DNA of 34,360 nt, taken from assembly GCF_009856865.1 (NCBI RefSeq), contig NZ_WVUD01000041.1, positions 1 to 34,360 of the forward strand, read 5' to 3'. Position 1 is the stretch's first letter, and each line of letters begins with the position of its first letter. The stretch is from Solidesulfovibrio aerotolerans (lineage in GTDB: Bacteria > Desulfobacterota > Desulfovibrionia > Desulfovibrionales > Desulfovibrionaceae). The notes beneath the pieces were generated by a model, which was given only the letters and a program-made list of their open reading frames with translations, searched no databases and was not told the DNA's origin. Made by a program: the position numbers and the translations under genes. Shown one piece after another: positions 26,466-34,243 of the stretch.

Positions 26466-26952
26466 AATGAAAGTCTTCGGCCTTGCCCTGGACGAAGAAT
26501 CCCAGGTGCCGGTGCTGATCCTCAAGGATTCCGAGGAAAAAACCGTCCTGCCCATCTGGATCGGGGCCATGGAGGCCATGGCGATTTCCCTGTCCTTAAA
26601 CGACGTGGAACTGCCGCGTCCCATGACCCACGATCTGCTGCTTAACATGATCCACAAGCTCGACGCCCACGTGGTAGCCGTCCATATCACGGAACTGACC
26701 GAGGGCACCTATTACGCCAGCATCGAAGTGGAGGTGGAAGGCGGCATCCGGCACATCGACAGCCGCCCCTCCGACGCCATCGCCCTGGCCCTGCGGGCCA
26801 AAGCCCCGATTCTGGTGGCCGAAGAGGTCATCGAACAGGTGGCCAACGAATCCAAGGAAGCCTCGGTGGTCGCCTTCTCCACCGACGACGCGGACAAGTG
26901 GACGGAACTGCTCGAAAAATACGACCCCAACGATACAAAATACAAGATGTGA
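26458..26952 (+). CDS. Bifunctional nuclease (BFN / DUF151) family protein
   Basis: The 164-residue protein is a typical BFN-domain protein: it starts MIEMKVFGLALDEESQVPV, has VLPIWIGAMEAMAI, PRPMTHDLL and the conserved SRPSDAIALALR. BFN proteins of plants show DNase and RNase activity; the bacterial role is unclear, although a Thermotoga structure is known. It overlaps the miaB end by eight bases (ATGATTGA), and the PHP gene begins two bases after its stop, so the three form one operon. The link to tRNA modification is positional only. Confidence 0.88.
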   Translation: MIEMKVFGLALDEESQVPVLILKDSEEKTVLPIWIGAMEAMAISLSLNDVELPRPMTHDLLLNMIHKLDAHVVAVHITELTEGTYYASIEVEVEGGIRHIDSRPSDAIALALRAKAPILVAEEVIEQVANESKEASVVAFSTDDADKWTELLEKYDPNDTKYKM

Positions 26953-26954
26953 CC

Positions 26955-27620
26955 ATGATCGATCTGCACACCCACACCACGTTTTCCGATGGCGTCCTCA
27001 TTCCGGCCGAACTGGCCCGGCGCGCCGCCAAGGCCGGCTATCGGGCCATGGCCATGACCGATCACGCCGACCATTCCAACCTCGATCTCATCGTCTCCAA
27101 TATCAGCCGGTTCACGGCCGAAACCGGGGCGTTTCTTGAGGTCACCGTGCTGTGCGGGGTGGAGATCACCCATGTGCCGCCGCCGCTGATCCCCCAACTC
27201 GTCACCCGGGCCAGAGAAGCCGGGGCGCAGCTCATCGTGGTCCACGGCGAAACCATCGTCGAGCCGGTGGAACGCGGCACCAATCTGGCCGCCATCGAAG
27301 CCGGTTGCGACATCCTGGCCCACCCGGGACTCATCACCCCGGAAGAAGCCGAACTGGCCGCCGAACGCGGCGTGGCCCTGGAAATCACCACCCGCAAAGG
27401 CCACAGCCTGACCAACGGCCACGTGGCCGTCCTGGCCCGGCGCTTCGGGGCCAAACTTGTCATCAACAACGACGCCCACGAACCCGACGATCTGGTCAGC
27501 CAGGAACGCCGCAAAAAAGTCGCCCTGGGTGCCGGGCTCACCCTGGAAGAATATCTGCAAGCCGAATCCAACTCCCGTGACATCGTCTCACGCATCCTCG
27601 GCCGAGGCCGCACCGACTAG
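26955..27620 (+). CDS. PHP-domain metal-dependent phosphoesterase
   Basis: This 221-residue cytoplasmic protein has the PHP fold. Metal-binding motifs visible are DLHTHTTFSDG at the N-terminus, MTDHADHSN near residue 36, GVEITHV, the histidine of VVHGE, ILAHPG and NNDAHEPDD near the C-terminus. The family hydrolyses phosphomonoesters (histidinol phosphatase type) or nucleotides; the substrate here is unknown. The length fits the short histidinol-phosphatase-related group, and no his genes are nearby. The ATG lies just after the BFN stop (GTGACCATG), so expression is probably coupled. Confidence 0.87.
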   Translation: MIDLHTHTTFSDGVLIPAELARRAAKAGYRAMAMTDHADHSNLDLIVSNISRFTAETGAFLEVTVLCGVEITHVPPPLIPQLVTRAREAGAQLIVVHGETIVEPVERGTNLAAIEAGCDILAHPGLITPEEAELAAERGVALEITTRKGHSLTNGHVAVLARRFGAKLVINNDAHEPDDLVSQERRKKVALGAGLTLEEYLQAESNSRDIVSRILGRGRTD

Positions 27621-27649
27621 CGAGAGAGAATAAAGAGGAAGAGAAAGAG

Positions 27650-27804
27650 GCCTCCGGCGGCCAAAGAGCTGAGCCCTTTGGAATCCCACCTGAAAGGCAA
27701 GGGGTTAAGGGGGAAAGGCGTCTGCCCCTGCAACCCAGCCCCCTTGAAATACTTCTCCTATTAAGGGGGTCCGGGGGGGATTATCCCCCCCGGCCGCCGG
27801 AGGC
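27650..27804. repeat. Long intergenic inverted-repeat element, copy 4
   Basis: This 155-base element has the same ends as copy 3: GCCTCCGGCGGCC and GGCCGCCGGAGGC. It shares GGAATCCCACCTGAAAGGC and AAGGGGTTAA in the interior and the core GGGGTCCGGGGGG ATTAT CCCCCCC near the right end. It lies between the PHP gene and lemA. I see no gene in the 285-base gap apart from the AAGGAG site before lemA. Confidence 0.75.
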
Positions 27805-27905
27805 ACTCCGAGCGCACGAAGCCGTTTTCTGCTGCCAATGCCTTGCGTCTGTCTGGCTCCCGGCCTATATGCAACCTAACGTTGCAATCCGTCCAAGGAG
27901 CGCCC

Positions 27906-28490
27906 ATGACCAGATTATTTGGCATTCTCGCGATATTCCTGACTCTTTCCGTCCTCCCCGGCTGTGGCTACAACCAGATGCAGACCAACGAAGAGGCGGT
28001 CAAGGGTGCCTGGGGCAATGTGGACGCCGCTTTGCAACGCCGCCTGGATCTGATCCCCAATCTGGTGGAAACAGTCAAAGGCTACGCCAGCCACGAGAAA
28101 GACACCTTCACCGCCGTCACCGACGCCCGGTCCAAGGCCGGACAAATCAAACTCACTCCCGAAACCCTGGCCGATCCCCAGGCCATGGCCGCCTTCCAGC
28201 AGGCCCAGGGACAGATGCAGTCCGCCCTCTCGCGCCTTTTGGCTGTGGCTGAAAACTACCCCCAGCTCAAGGCCGACCAGAACTTCCGAGATCTGCAACA
28301 TCAGCTCGAAGGCACGGAAAACCGCATCAACGTGGCCCGGCAACGCTATAATCAGACCGTTGAGGTCTACAACAGCTCCATCCGCACCTTCCCCAACTCC
28401 GTCACCAATTCGTTTATGCTCCATTTAAAGCCCAAAGAGTATTACAAGGCCGACGAAGCCGCCCAGCAGGCTCCCAAAGTGAAGTTCTAG
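27906..28490 (+). CDS. lemA: LemA family lipoprotein
   Basis: The 194-residue protein has a lipoprotein signal peptide (LFGILAIFLTLSVLPGC, lipobox LPGC with the lipidated cysteine near residue 19). A LemA helical domain follows: YNQMQTNEEAVKGAWGNVDA, QRRLDLIPNLVETVKGYASH and RYNQTVEVYNSSIRTFPNS. LemA proteins are membrane-linked helical bundles of unclear function, very often encoded with TPM-domain proteins, as here. AAGGAG precedes the ATG at 27906. It begins an operon with the two TPM genes. Confidence 0.93.
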   Translation: MTRLFGILAIFLTLSVLPGCGYNQMQTNEEAVKGAWGNVDAALQRRLDLIPNLVETVKGYASHEKDTFTAVTDARSKAGQIKLTPETLADPQAMAAFQQAQGQMQSALSRLLAVAENYPQLKADQNFRDLQHQLEGTENRINVARQRYNQTVEVYNSSIRTFPNSVTNSFMLHLKPKEYYKADEAAQQAPKVKF

Positions 28491-28531
28491 CGTTGCGCTT
28501 ATAAGCAGAGAGGCAGCCGGCCCAAGGAGCG

Positions 28532-29485
28532 ATGATGACGCGACCCTCGACCCCTCCCGCCATGGCGCGGGCCATTTCCCTGGCCAGTCCCCAACACGGG
28601 GCAGGCGTGACCGGGACGCAGCCAGGCCGATGGCGGCTGACCGGGACGGGACTGGCCGGCCTGTTCGCCCTGCTGGTCGCGCTGACCCTCTGGGCGGGAG
28701 CGGCCCTGGCCCTGGCCGTGCCGCGCCTGGAAGGCCGGGTTACCGACACGGCCCATCTGCTCTCCCCGGCCGCCGCCGCCCGTCTCGACGCCCAACTCGC
28801 CGATTTTGAGCGCAGCGATTCCGCTCAGGTGGTGGTCTTGACCATCCCGTCGCTTTCTGGCGAACCCCTGGAGGACTACGCCGTCAAAGTGGCCCAGGCC
28901 TGGGGCATCGGCCAAAAAGGCAAGGACAACGGCGTGTTGTTGCTGATCAGCAAAGATGACCGCAAGGTGCGCATCGAGGTGGGCTACGGCTTGGAAGGAC
29001 GCCTGACCGACGCGCTCACCGGTCGCGTCATCGACAACGTCATTGTTCCGGCCTTTAAGGCCGGCAACTACGACGCCGGCATAGAAGCCGGGACCACGGC
29101 CATCATCGAAGGCGCGCGCGGCGAATACAAGGGGGCTGCGGAACCCGGCACAGCCTCGGGCCACGACGACAGCGCCTTTTTTGGCCTGTTCATCCTGGCC
29201 ATGCTTCTCATCGCCCTGCTTTCCGGGCTGCCGGCCCTGGCCCGGGCCGGCATTTTCGGCCTGGCCATGCCCATTGTCGGTGCGCTTTTCGCCCTGCCCC
29301 TGGCCATGCTTGGCTTGCTGCTTGTGGCCGGGGTGGTGCTGGGGCTTATTGGCCCCTTGATGCTGCGCGGCAGCCGCAGCGGCCGCAGCGGCTTTTTTGT
29401 CGGCGGCGGCGGGTCGTCGGGCGGCGGCGGCTTTTCCGGCGGCGGCGGCTCCTTTGGCGGCGGCGGTTCGTCGGGCAGTTGGTAG
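28532..29485 (+). CDS. TPM-domain membrane protein with glycine-rich tail (YgcG-like)
   Basis: The 317-residue protein has a long polar N-terminus, then a signal-type helix ending ALA near residue 62. The periplasmic TPM domain follows (RLEGRVTDTAHLLSPAAAAR, then KGKDNGVLLLISKDDRKVRI and GYGLEGRLTDALTGRVID). Two hydrophobic segments lie at about 210-280, and the C-terminus is a glycine/serine-rich tail ending SSGSW, as usual for this family. TPM domains have been linked to acid-phosphatase-like activity and membrane protein turnover, but the role here is unknown. AAGGAG precedes the ATG. The extra N-terminal 30 residues may reflect a later true start (ATG at residue 11). Confidence 0.88.
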   Translation: MMTRPSTPPAMARAISLASPQHGAGVTGTQPGRWRLTGTGLAGLFALLVALTLWAGAALALAVPRLEGRVTDTAHLLSPAAAARLDAQLADFERSDSAQVVVLTIPSLSGEPLEDYAVKVAQAWGIGQKGKDNGVLLLISKDDRKVRIEVGYGLEGRLTDALTGRVIDNVIVPAFKAGNYDAGIEAGTTAIIEGARGEYKGAAEPGTASGHDDSAFFGLFILAMLLIALLSGLPALARAGIFGLAMPIVGALFALPLAMLGLLLVAGVVLGLIGPLMLRGSRSGRSGFFVGGGGSSGGGGFSGGGGSFGGGGSSGSW

Positions 29486-29494
29486 GAGAGGATC

Positions 29495-30127
29495 ATGCGA
29501 AAGCTTGTAGATGCGTTTTTGTCCCCGGCCGACCGGGATACGCTCGTGGCGGCCGTGGCAGCGGCGGAAAAACGGACCTCAGCCGAAATCGTGCCCATGG
29601 TGGTCGGGGCCAGCGATGACTATCCCAAGGCCGATCTGGCCTGTTCCGTGGCGGTGGGGCTGACGGCCGGGCTGCTCCTCTGCCTGGCTTTCGGCACCCG
29701 CAACCTGTGGCTTTTCCTACTTTTTTTCGGCATCTTCGCCCTGGTCGCCTTCGAGGTGGCCAAACGCGCCCCGGCTGTTCGACGCCTGTTTGTCTCCCGG
29801 GAACGGGCGCTTCTGGAAACGAAACAGGCGGCCCAGGCAGCCTTTTTCACCCACGGCCTGACCGAAACCAAGGCCCGAAACGCGGTGCTTATCTATGTCT
29901 CGGTCTTTGAGCGGCTGGTGTTTCTCCAGCCCGACGTCGGCTTGGCCGGCAAACTCGACACCCAGGCCCTCGACGCCGCCACCGCCGCCCTGACCGCCGG
30001 CATCGCCCAGGGACGCCAGGCTGCAGCCCTTGCGGACTGCATCGACACCCTGGCCGACCGGCTCGCCCCGCATTTTCCGCCCGCTGCCGACAACCCCGAC
30101 GAGATCAAAAACCTGATCCTCATCTGA
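29495..30127 (+). CDS. Second TPM-domain protein with two membrane helices
   Basis: This 210-residue protein has a short N-terminal region (FLSPADRDTLVAAVAAAEKR, then TSAEIVPMVV), which is the first half of a TPM-like fold. Two membrane helices lie at about 49-85, and the C-terminal half carries ALIYVSVFERLV-like sequence and GLAGKLD, typical of the YgcG/TPM group with an inserted membrane hairpin. There is no signal peptide. It begins nine bases after the previous stop, with GGAGAGG in between. It forms the usual LemA-TPM-TPM set, which is thought to act in the envelope, although the function is not established. Confidence 0.85.
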   Translation: MRKLVDAFLSPADRDTLVAAVAAAEKRTSAEIVPMVVGASDDYPKADLACSVAVGLTAGLLLCLAFGTRNLWLFLLFFGIFALVAFEVAKRAPAVRRLFVSRERALLETKQAAQAAFFTHGLTETKARNAVLIYVSVFERLVFLQPDVGLAGKLDTQALDAATAALTAGIAQGRQAAALADCIDTLADRLAPHFPPAADNPDEIKNLILI

Positions 30128-30163
30128 CGCCTTGCGCCGCAAACGACGCCATTTTGCCGGTTC

Positions 30164-30180
30164 CTGGCGTTGCAATTGCC
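30164..30180 (+). promoter_or_regulatory. Candidate sigma-54 type promoter for the encapsulin operon
   Basis: CTGGCGTTGCAATTGCC carries GG and GC exactly 10 bases apart (-24/-12 spacing) with TGGC and TTGC blocks. It sits about 75 bases before the encapsulated-ferritin start. The same region also offers a weak sigma-70 reading (TTGCAA, 16 bases, CATACT). Neither is proven. Confidence 0.3.
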
Positions 30181-30210
30181 TTGACCTGTGGCATACTGGC
30201 TCCAAACTCA

Positions 30211-30240
30211 AAAGGCCCGACCAAGACGCAATGGGCCTTT
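30211..30240 (+). promoter_or_regulatory. Inverted repeat just before the encapsulated ferritin gene
   Basis: AAAGGCCC and GGGCCTTT are perfect complements separated by 14 bases. They end two bases before the AAGGAGG ribosome binding site of the ferritin gene. As RNA this would be an 8-bp hairpin that could affect access to the start; as DNA it could be an operator for a dimeric regulator. Confidence 0.5.
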
Positions 30241-30253
30241 GCAAGGAGGAGTC

Positions 30254-30637
30254 ATGGACCAGTACCACGAGCCTGTGGCCGAGCTCTCACCCCTGGATCG
30301 GGATTTCGTTCGGGCTCTTATGAGCCTTAAGGAAGAAATCGAAGCCATCAACTGGTACCACCAGCGGGTGTCAGCCGCCACCGATCCTCAGATCAAAGCC
30401 ATCATGGCCCACAACCGCGACGAAGAAATGGAGCATGCCATCATGGGCCTGGAGTGGCTGCGCCGCACCATGCCGGGCTGGGACGCGGTCATGCGCACCT
30501 ATCTCTTCACGACCGGCGACATAACCGCCCTGGAAGACGCCGCCACAGGCCCGGCCGGCTCTACTGACGCGGCCCAGGCCGGCCCGAGCGCCGGGTCCGG
30601 TTCGCTCGGCATCGGCAGCCTCAAGGGAACCCGCTAA
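30254..30637 (+). CDS. Encapsulated ferritin-like protein, encapsulin cargo
   Basis: The 127-residue protein is an EncFtn-type ferroxidase subunit, which oxidises Fe2+ inside the encapsulin shell. It has two helices with conserved metal residues E28 and E30 (LKEEIEAINWYHQRV) and E58 and H61 (HNRDEEMEHA). These match E32, E34, E62 and H65 of Rhodospirillum rubrum EncFtn. After a flexible A/G/S/P-rich linker at about 97-115, the C-terminus reads GSLGIGSLKGTR, a typical cargo-loading peptide that binds the shell interior. AAGGAGG sets the ATG at 30254. The shell gene follows 18 bases later. Confidence 0.94.
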   Translation: MDQYHEPVAELSPLDRDFVRALMSLKEEIEAINWYHQRVSAATDPQIKAIMAHNRDEEMEHAIMGLEWLRRTMPGWDAVMRTYLFTTGDITALEDAATGPAGSTDAAQAGPSAGSGSLGIGSLKGTR

Positions 30638-30655
30638 ACAACTCCGGGAGACGCC

Positions 30656-31462
30656 ATGGATATCTTAAAACGCGATCTCGCCCCCATCACCGCCGCCGCC
30701 TGGCAGGCCGTGGACAACCGCGCCCGACAAACCCTGACCACCATGCTCTCCGCCCGCCGGGTGATGGACGTGACCGGCCCCCTGGGCTGGGAATTCGCCG
30801 CTGTGCCGCTGGGACGCATCGAATACGCCAAGACCCAGTCCGTATCCGGCATCACCTACGGCCTGCATCAGGTCAAACCGCTGGTGGAGGTCAAGGTGGC
30901 CTTCACCCTGGACATCGCCGAAATCGACAACGCCGCCCGGGGCGGCAAGGATCTTGATCTGGCCGGCCTGGATGCGGCCGCCGAAAAGCTGGCCCGATTC
31001 GAGGAGGAAGCCCTCTACCACGGCTTTGCCCCGGCCGGCATCAGAGGCCTGTCGGAAGTCTCCAGCCAAAGCCGTATGCAGGTCTCGGGCGATCCCGAAG
31101 ACATTGCCGACAAGGTGTCCAAAGCGCTTACCGCCCTGCGCAAGACCTCGGTGGAAGGCCCCTATGCCCTGGTGGTCGGGCCGGAGATGTGGGTGGCGCT
31201 GTCCGGCCATGTCCGGGGCTATCCCCTGTCGCAGTATCTGGAGACCATGCTCGCCGGCCAGGTTATCGTCAGCCCCTTTATCGAGGAGGCTTACGTCGTT
31301 TCCACCCGGGGCGGCGATCTGGAAATGACGCTGGGCGGCGACATCGCCATCGGCTACGCCTCCCACGACACCGAGAAAGTGGCCCTCTTCTTCTTGGAAT
31401 CCTTTACATTCCAGGTGCTGGACCCCACGGTGGTGGTGCGCCTCGACTACACCGCCGGCTAA
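30656..31462 (+). CDS. Family 1 encapsulin shell protein
   Basis: The 268-residue protein has the HK97-like fold and self-assembles into an icosahedral shell, normally 60 subunits of about 24 nm for this size class (family knowledge). The sequence follows the Thermotoga encapsulin pattern: MDILKRDLAPITAAAWQAVD, VMDVTGPLGWEFAAVPLG, VEGPYALVVGPEMW, YPLSQYLETMLAG, VVSTRGGDLEMTLGGDIAIGY and ESFTFQVLDP at the C-terminus. Together with the cargo upstream it forms an iron-storage nanocompartment in the cytoplasm, protecting an anaerobe from free iron and oxidative stress. A GGGAGA site precedes the ATG. Confidence 0.96.
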   Translation: MDILKRDLAPITAAAWQAVDNRARQTLTTMLSARRVMDVTGPLGWEFAAVPLGRIEYAKTQSVSGITYGLHQVKPLVEVKVAFTLDIAEIDNAARGGKDLDLAGLDAAAEKLARFEEEALYHGFAPAGIRGLSEVSSQSRMQVSGDPEDIADKVSKALTALRKTSVEGPYALVVGPEMWVALSGHVRGYPLSQYLETMLAGQVIVSPFIEEAYVVSTRGGDLEMTLGGDIAIGYASHDTEKVALFFLESFTFQVLDPTVVVRLDYTAG

Positions 31463-31468
31463 GACAGC

Positions 31469-31502
31469 GTCCGCCGCGATCCGCGTCGCGGTTGCGGCGG
31501 AC
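31469..31502 (+). terminator. Hairpin after the encapsulin gene
   Basis: GTCCGCCGC pairs perfectly with GCGGCGGAC, and inside a further CCGCG/CGCGG pairing is possible. It begins seven bases after the encapsulin stop. There is no T run, so termination may need Rho. The rest of the 344-base gap to the mop genes (31463-31806) is AT-rich and contains only the regulatory elements listed below. Confidence 0.55.
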
Positions 31503-31681
31503 ACCGGGCCTTGCTGCCGCATCGAGGCAACACGGAATGCAACGCCAACAAACTCAAATTAAGCGTGAAAACATCAAAACAAAGCTCTAGCAGCACCTCA
31601 CCCTGAACAATCACGATTATTTCAAAGGCGCGACTCCTACGCGCTTAATACCTTGAAATTACGATTGTTAAAAATAACATC

Positions 31682-31713
31682 AGTCACACGAAAAAAATAA
31701 TTTGCGTGTGACT
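31682..31713 (+). promoter_or_regulatory. N14-spaced palindrome over the mop promoter, putative Mo/W-responsive operator
   Basis: AGTCACACG and CGTGTGACT are perfect inverted repeats with a 14-base AT-rich spacer. The right arm overlaps a plausible -35 box (TTGCGT, 31702-31707) that lies 17 bases from TATTTT (31725-31730). A repressor bound here would block the promoter. From memory, ModE/TunR-type regulators of Desulfovibrio recognise palindromes of the GTCACG-N14-CGTGAC type; the match is close but should be verified. A smaller palindrome, TGTTA-AAAA-TAACA, lies upstream at 31666-31679. Confidence 0.55.
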
Positions 31714-31806
31714 AAATTCTGTACTATTTTCCCCTCAACGCAACGATTCACCCGGAACAGCGCCCGTTGTCCCGGAACTGATAGCAAACATCCAGGAGAC
31801 TTTGCC

Positions 31807-32016
31807 ATGAAAGTCAGCGCCCGTAATCTGATCCCCGGCACCGTTAAGAAAGTCACCATCGGCATGGTCAACGCCGAAGTCGTCATCGAAGCCGCCCCCG
31901 GCGTCGAGATCGTTTCGGTCATCACCAAGGAATCCGCCGAAGCCATGGGCCTTAAGGCCGGGGCCAAGGTCAAAGCCATGGTCAAGGCCTCCAGCGTCAT
32001 GATCGTCGCCGAGTAG
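31807..32016 (+). CDS. mop: Molbindin (Mop), molybdate/tungstate-binding, copy 1
   Basis: The 69-residue protein is a single TOBE (Mop) domain: MKVSARNLIPGTVKKVTIGM, then VNAEVVIEAAPGVEIVSVIT, KESAEAMGLKAGAKVKAMVK and ASSVMIVAE. Such proteins assemble as hexamers that store molybdate or tungstate in the cytoplasm (family knowledge), supplying molybdopterin enzymes. CAGGAGA precedes the ATG. The palindrome at 31682 and its promoter lie upstream. The protein is identical to copy 2, 32 bases downstream. Confidence 0.95.
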   Translation: MKVSARNLIPGTVKKVTIGMVNAEVVIEAAPGVEIVSVITKESAEAMGLKAGAKVKAMVKASSVMIVAE

Positions 32017-32048
32017 TTTCAAAAAAACCAATCTTCAGGAGACATACC

Positions 32049-32258
32049 ATGAAAGTCAGCGCCCGCAATCTGATCCCCGGCACCGTTAAGAAAGTCACCA
32101 TCGGTATGGTCAACGCCGAAGTCGTCATCGAAGCCGCCCCCGGCGTCGAGATCGTTTCGGTCATCACCAAGGAATCCGCCGAGGCCATGGGCCTTAAGGC
32201 CGGCGCCAAGGTCAAGGCCATGGTCAAGGCCTCCAGCGTCATGATCGTCGCCGAGTAG
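32049..32258 (+). CDS. mop: Molbindin (Mop), copy 2, identical protein
   Basis: The product is residue-for-residue the same 69-residue TOBE protein as copy 1. The two genes differ at five positions, all synonymous (CGT/CGC, GGC/GGT, GAA/GAG, GGG/GGC, AAA/AAG). It has its own CAGGAGA ribosome binding site but no promoter in the 32-base gap, so the pair is one transcript ended by the terminator at 32277. A tandem pair doubles the dose of an abundant storage protein; the silent differences suggest an older duplication held identical by selection or gene conversion. Confidence 0.95.
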   Translation: MKVSARNLIPGTVKKVTIGMVNAEVVIEAAPGVEIVSVITKESAEAMGLKAGAKVKAMVKASSVMIVAE

Positions 32259-32276
32259 TCTTTAGCCGCCAATGCC

Positions 32277-32320
32277 GAAAGCCCGGCTGCAACATCTGTT
32301 GCAGCCGGGCTTTCGTTTTT
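32277..32320 (+). terminator. Strong rho-independent terminator after mop
   Basis: GAAAGCCCGGCTGCAACA pairs perfectly with TGTTGCAGCCGGGCTTTC around a TC loop. The 18-bp stem is followed by GTTTTT. It ends the mop transcript and faces the convergent cysE gene; an A run on the left side means it could also act on the opposite strand. Confidence 0.95.
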
Positions 32321-32349
32321 CCCTTTGGCTTGCTCGGGCTCCCGCCGGG

Positions 32350-33297
32350 CTAAATCCCAGCACCATCGCGGATGATCACGCCGCCGGCCCCCTGCTGGGC
32401 AATGCGCGCTCCGGGCGGCACGTCGTCCACCACCCAGACGTTGCCGCCAACGACCGCCCCTTTGCCGATGGTGATGCGACCCAGCACCGTGGCCCCGGAA
32501 TAGATCACCACGTCGTCCTCGACGATGGGATGGCGGGCGTTGCCCTTGACCAACACCCCGGCCTCGTCTTTGGGGAAGCTCTTGGCCCCAAGGGTCACGC
32601 CCTGATACAGGCGCACGTTGTCGCCGATGATGCATGTCTCGCCGATGACCGTGCCGGTGCCGTGATCGATAAAAAACCGCCGGCCGATGGTGGCCCCGGG
32701 GTGGATGTCGATGCCGGTGCGCGAATGGGCCATTTCCGAGATGATGCGCGGAATCAGATCCACACCGAGCTTGTGCAACTCGTGGGACACCCGGTGATGG
32801 GTGAGCGCCGTGAGGCTTGGATAGCAAAAAATCGTCTCGCCCGGCGAGCGCGAAGCCGGGTCGCCTTCATAGGCCGCCAAAGCATCCTCGGCCAGGGCCT
32901 CGCGGATGTCGGGCAGACGCATGAGGAACTCGCTCACCAGACGTTCGGCCCGCTCCTGGCAATCCTGGCAGGTGCCAGCCCGCTCGATCTCGCAAAAAAA
33001 ACAGTGCCCGCGCCGCACCTGATCAATGAGCAGCCTATTGACGGCGTCCAGGCTGGCTCCGATATGAAAACGCATGTTCTCCGGGGCCACATCGGAATGG
33101 CCGAAATAACCCGGGAAAATCACGCCGCGCAGCCGGTCCATGACCTCGGCCAGCACCGCCACCGACGGCATGGGCTCGTCATGCAGCGGCCGATGATACA
33201 CCTTCTCGTACGAGGCCTCCTCGCACAACATCTCCGTCACCCATTCCACCGGCGTACGCTTGCGTGGGCTGGGCAATCGCACATTTATTGCGGTCAT
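32350..33297 (-). CDS. cysE: Serine O-acetyltransferase (EpsC type)
   Basis: The 315-residue enzyme makes O-acetylserine from serine and acetyl-CoA for cysteine synthesis. The left-handed beta-helix with hexapeptide repeats is clear (IDIHPGATIGRRFFIDHGTG, VIGETCIIGDNVRLYQGVTL, VVIYSGATVLGRITIGKGAV), preceded by THHRVSHEL. The C-terminus ends GAGI; the terminal isoleucine is the residue that docks into the active site of CysK in the cysteine synthase complex. An unusual feature is a four-cysteine motif in the N-terminal domain, C99-X2-C102-X7-C110-X2-C113, which could bind zinc or an iron-sulfur cluster. It overlaps the cysK stop by one base. Confidence 0.93.
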   Translation of the reverse strand: MTAINVRLPSPRKRTPVEWVTEMLCEEASYEKVYHRPLHDEPMPSVAVLAEVMDRLRGVIFPGYFGHSDVAPENMRFHIGASLDAVNRLLIDQVRRGHCFFCEIERAGTCQDCQERAERLVSEFLMRLPDIREALAEDALAAYEGDPASRSPGETIFCYPSLTALTHHRVSHELHKLGVDLIPRIISEMAHSRTGIDIHPGATIGRRFFIDHGTGTVIGETCIIGDNVRLYQGVTLGAKSFPKDEAGVLVKGNARHPIVEDDVVIYSGATVLGRITIGKGAVVGGNVWVVDDVPPGARIAQQGAGGVIIRDGAGI

Positions 33298-34226
33298 CAG
33301 ACGCCCTCAGCAAAAAGCTGGGTTGAAAGGTAGCGCTCGCCCGTGTCGCACACGATAAAAACCACCACCTTGCCGGCATTTTCCGGCCGCTTGGCAATCT
33401 CAAGGGCTGCATAGGCATTGGCCCCGGAAGAAATGCCGCACAGGATGCCTTCCTCGCGCAACAGCCGCCGGGCCATGACCATGGCCGCGTCGTTTTCCAC
33501 CGCAAACACTTCATCGACCAGACTTCGATCCAACACCTGCGGTACAAACCCTGCGCCGATCCCCTGAATGGCATGGGGACCGGGCTTGCCGCCGGACAGC
33601 ACCGGCGAGGCAGCCGGTTCCACGGCCACGGCCTGAACCCCTGGCTTTATCGCCTTCAGCGCCCGGGCCACGCCCGTCACCGTGCCGCCCGTGCCGACCC
33701 CGGCCACAAAAATATCCACCGTGCCGTCGGTGTCCTGCCAGATTTCCGGCCCGGTGGTCAGGGCATGGATCTCTGGGTTGGCCGGATTGGCAAACTGCAT
33801 GGGCATAAACGCCCCGGGAATCGTGTCGGCCAGTTCGCGCGCCCGCTCCACCGCGCCCGTCATGCCCTTGGCGGCTGGCGTGAGGACCAACTCGGCCCCA
33901 AAACCCCGCAACAGCGTGCGCCGCTCCACACTCATGGATTCCGGCATGGTGAGCATGAGCCGATAGCCGCGCACAGCGCACATAAAGGCCAGCCCGATGC
34001 CGGTATTGCCCGAGGTCGGCTCCACGACAACCGCCCCCGGCTTCAAACGCCCTTCTTTCTCGGCCGCCCGGATCATGGCCACGCCGATGCGGTCCTTGAC
34101 CGACGAACACGGGTTAAACGACTCCAATTTGGCCGCCACCCGGGCCACACAGCCCTCGGCCAGCTTGGTCAGCCACACCATAGGCGTGCCACCCACCAGC
34201 TCGGTCATATCATTCGCTATCCGCAT
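33297..34226 (-). CDS. cysK: Cysteine synthase (O-acetylserine sulfhydrylase)
   Basis: The 309-residue PLP enzyme joins sulfide to O-acetylserine to make cysteine. Motifs: VGGTPMVWL, the PLP lysine K44 in [11 protein letters not shown], the substrate loop [13 protein letters not shown], the phosphate-binding [10 protein letters not shown], and [12 protein letters not shown] near the C-terminus. Length is normal. The TGA overlaps the cysE ATG (TGATG), so the two are translationally coupled and likely form the CysE-CysK complex. In a sulfate reducer sulfide is abundant, so control is probably at cysE. GGGAGC precedes the ATG, and the leader carries GC-rich hairpins. Confidence 0.95.
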   Translation of the reverse strand: MRIANDMTELVGGTPMVWLTKLAEGCVARVAAKLESFNPCSSVKDRIGVAMIRAAEKEGRLKPGAVVVEPTSGNTGIGLAFMCAVRGYRLMLTMPESMSVERRTLLRGFGAELVLTPAAKGMTGAVERARELADTIPGAFMPMQFANPANPEIHALTTGPEIWQDTDGTVDIFVAGVGTGGTVTGVARALKAIKPGVQAVAVEPAASPVLSGGKPGPHAIQGIGAGFVPQVLDRSLVDEVFAVENDAAMVMARRLLREEGILCGISSGANAYAALEIAKRPENAGKVVVFIVCDTGERYLSTQLFAEGV

Positions 34227-34243
34227 GGTTGCTCCCTCTTAAC

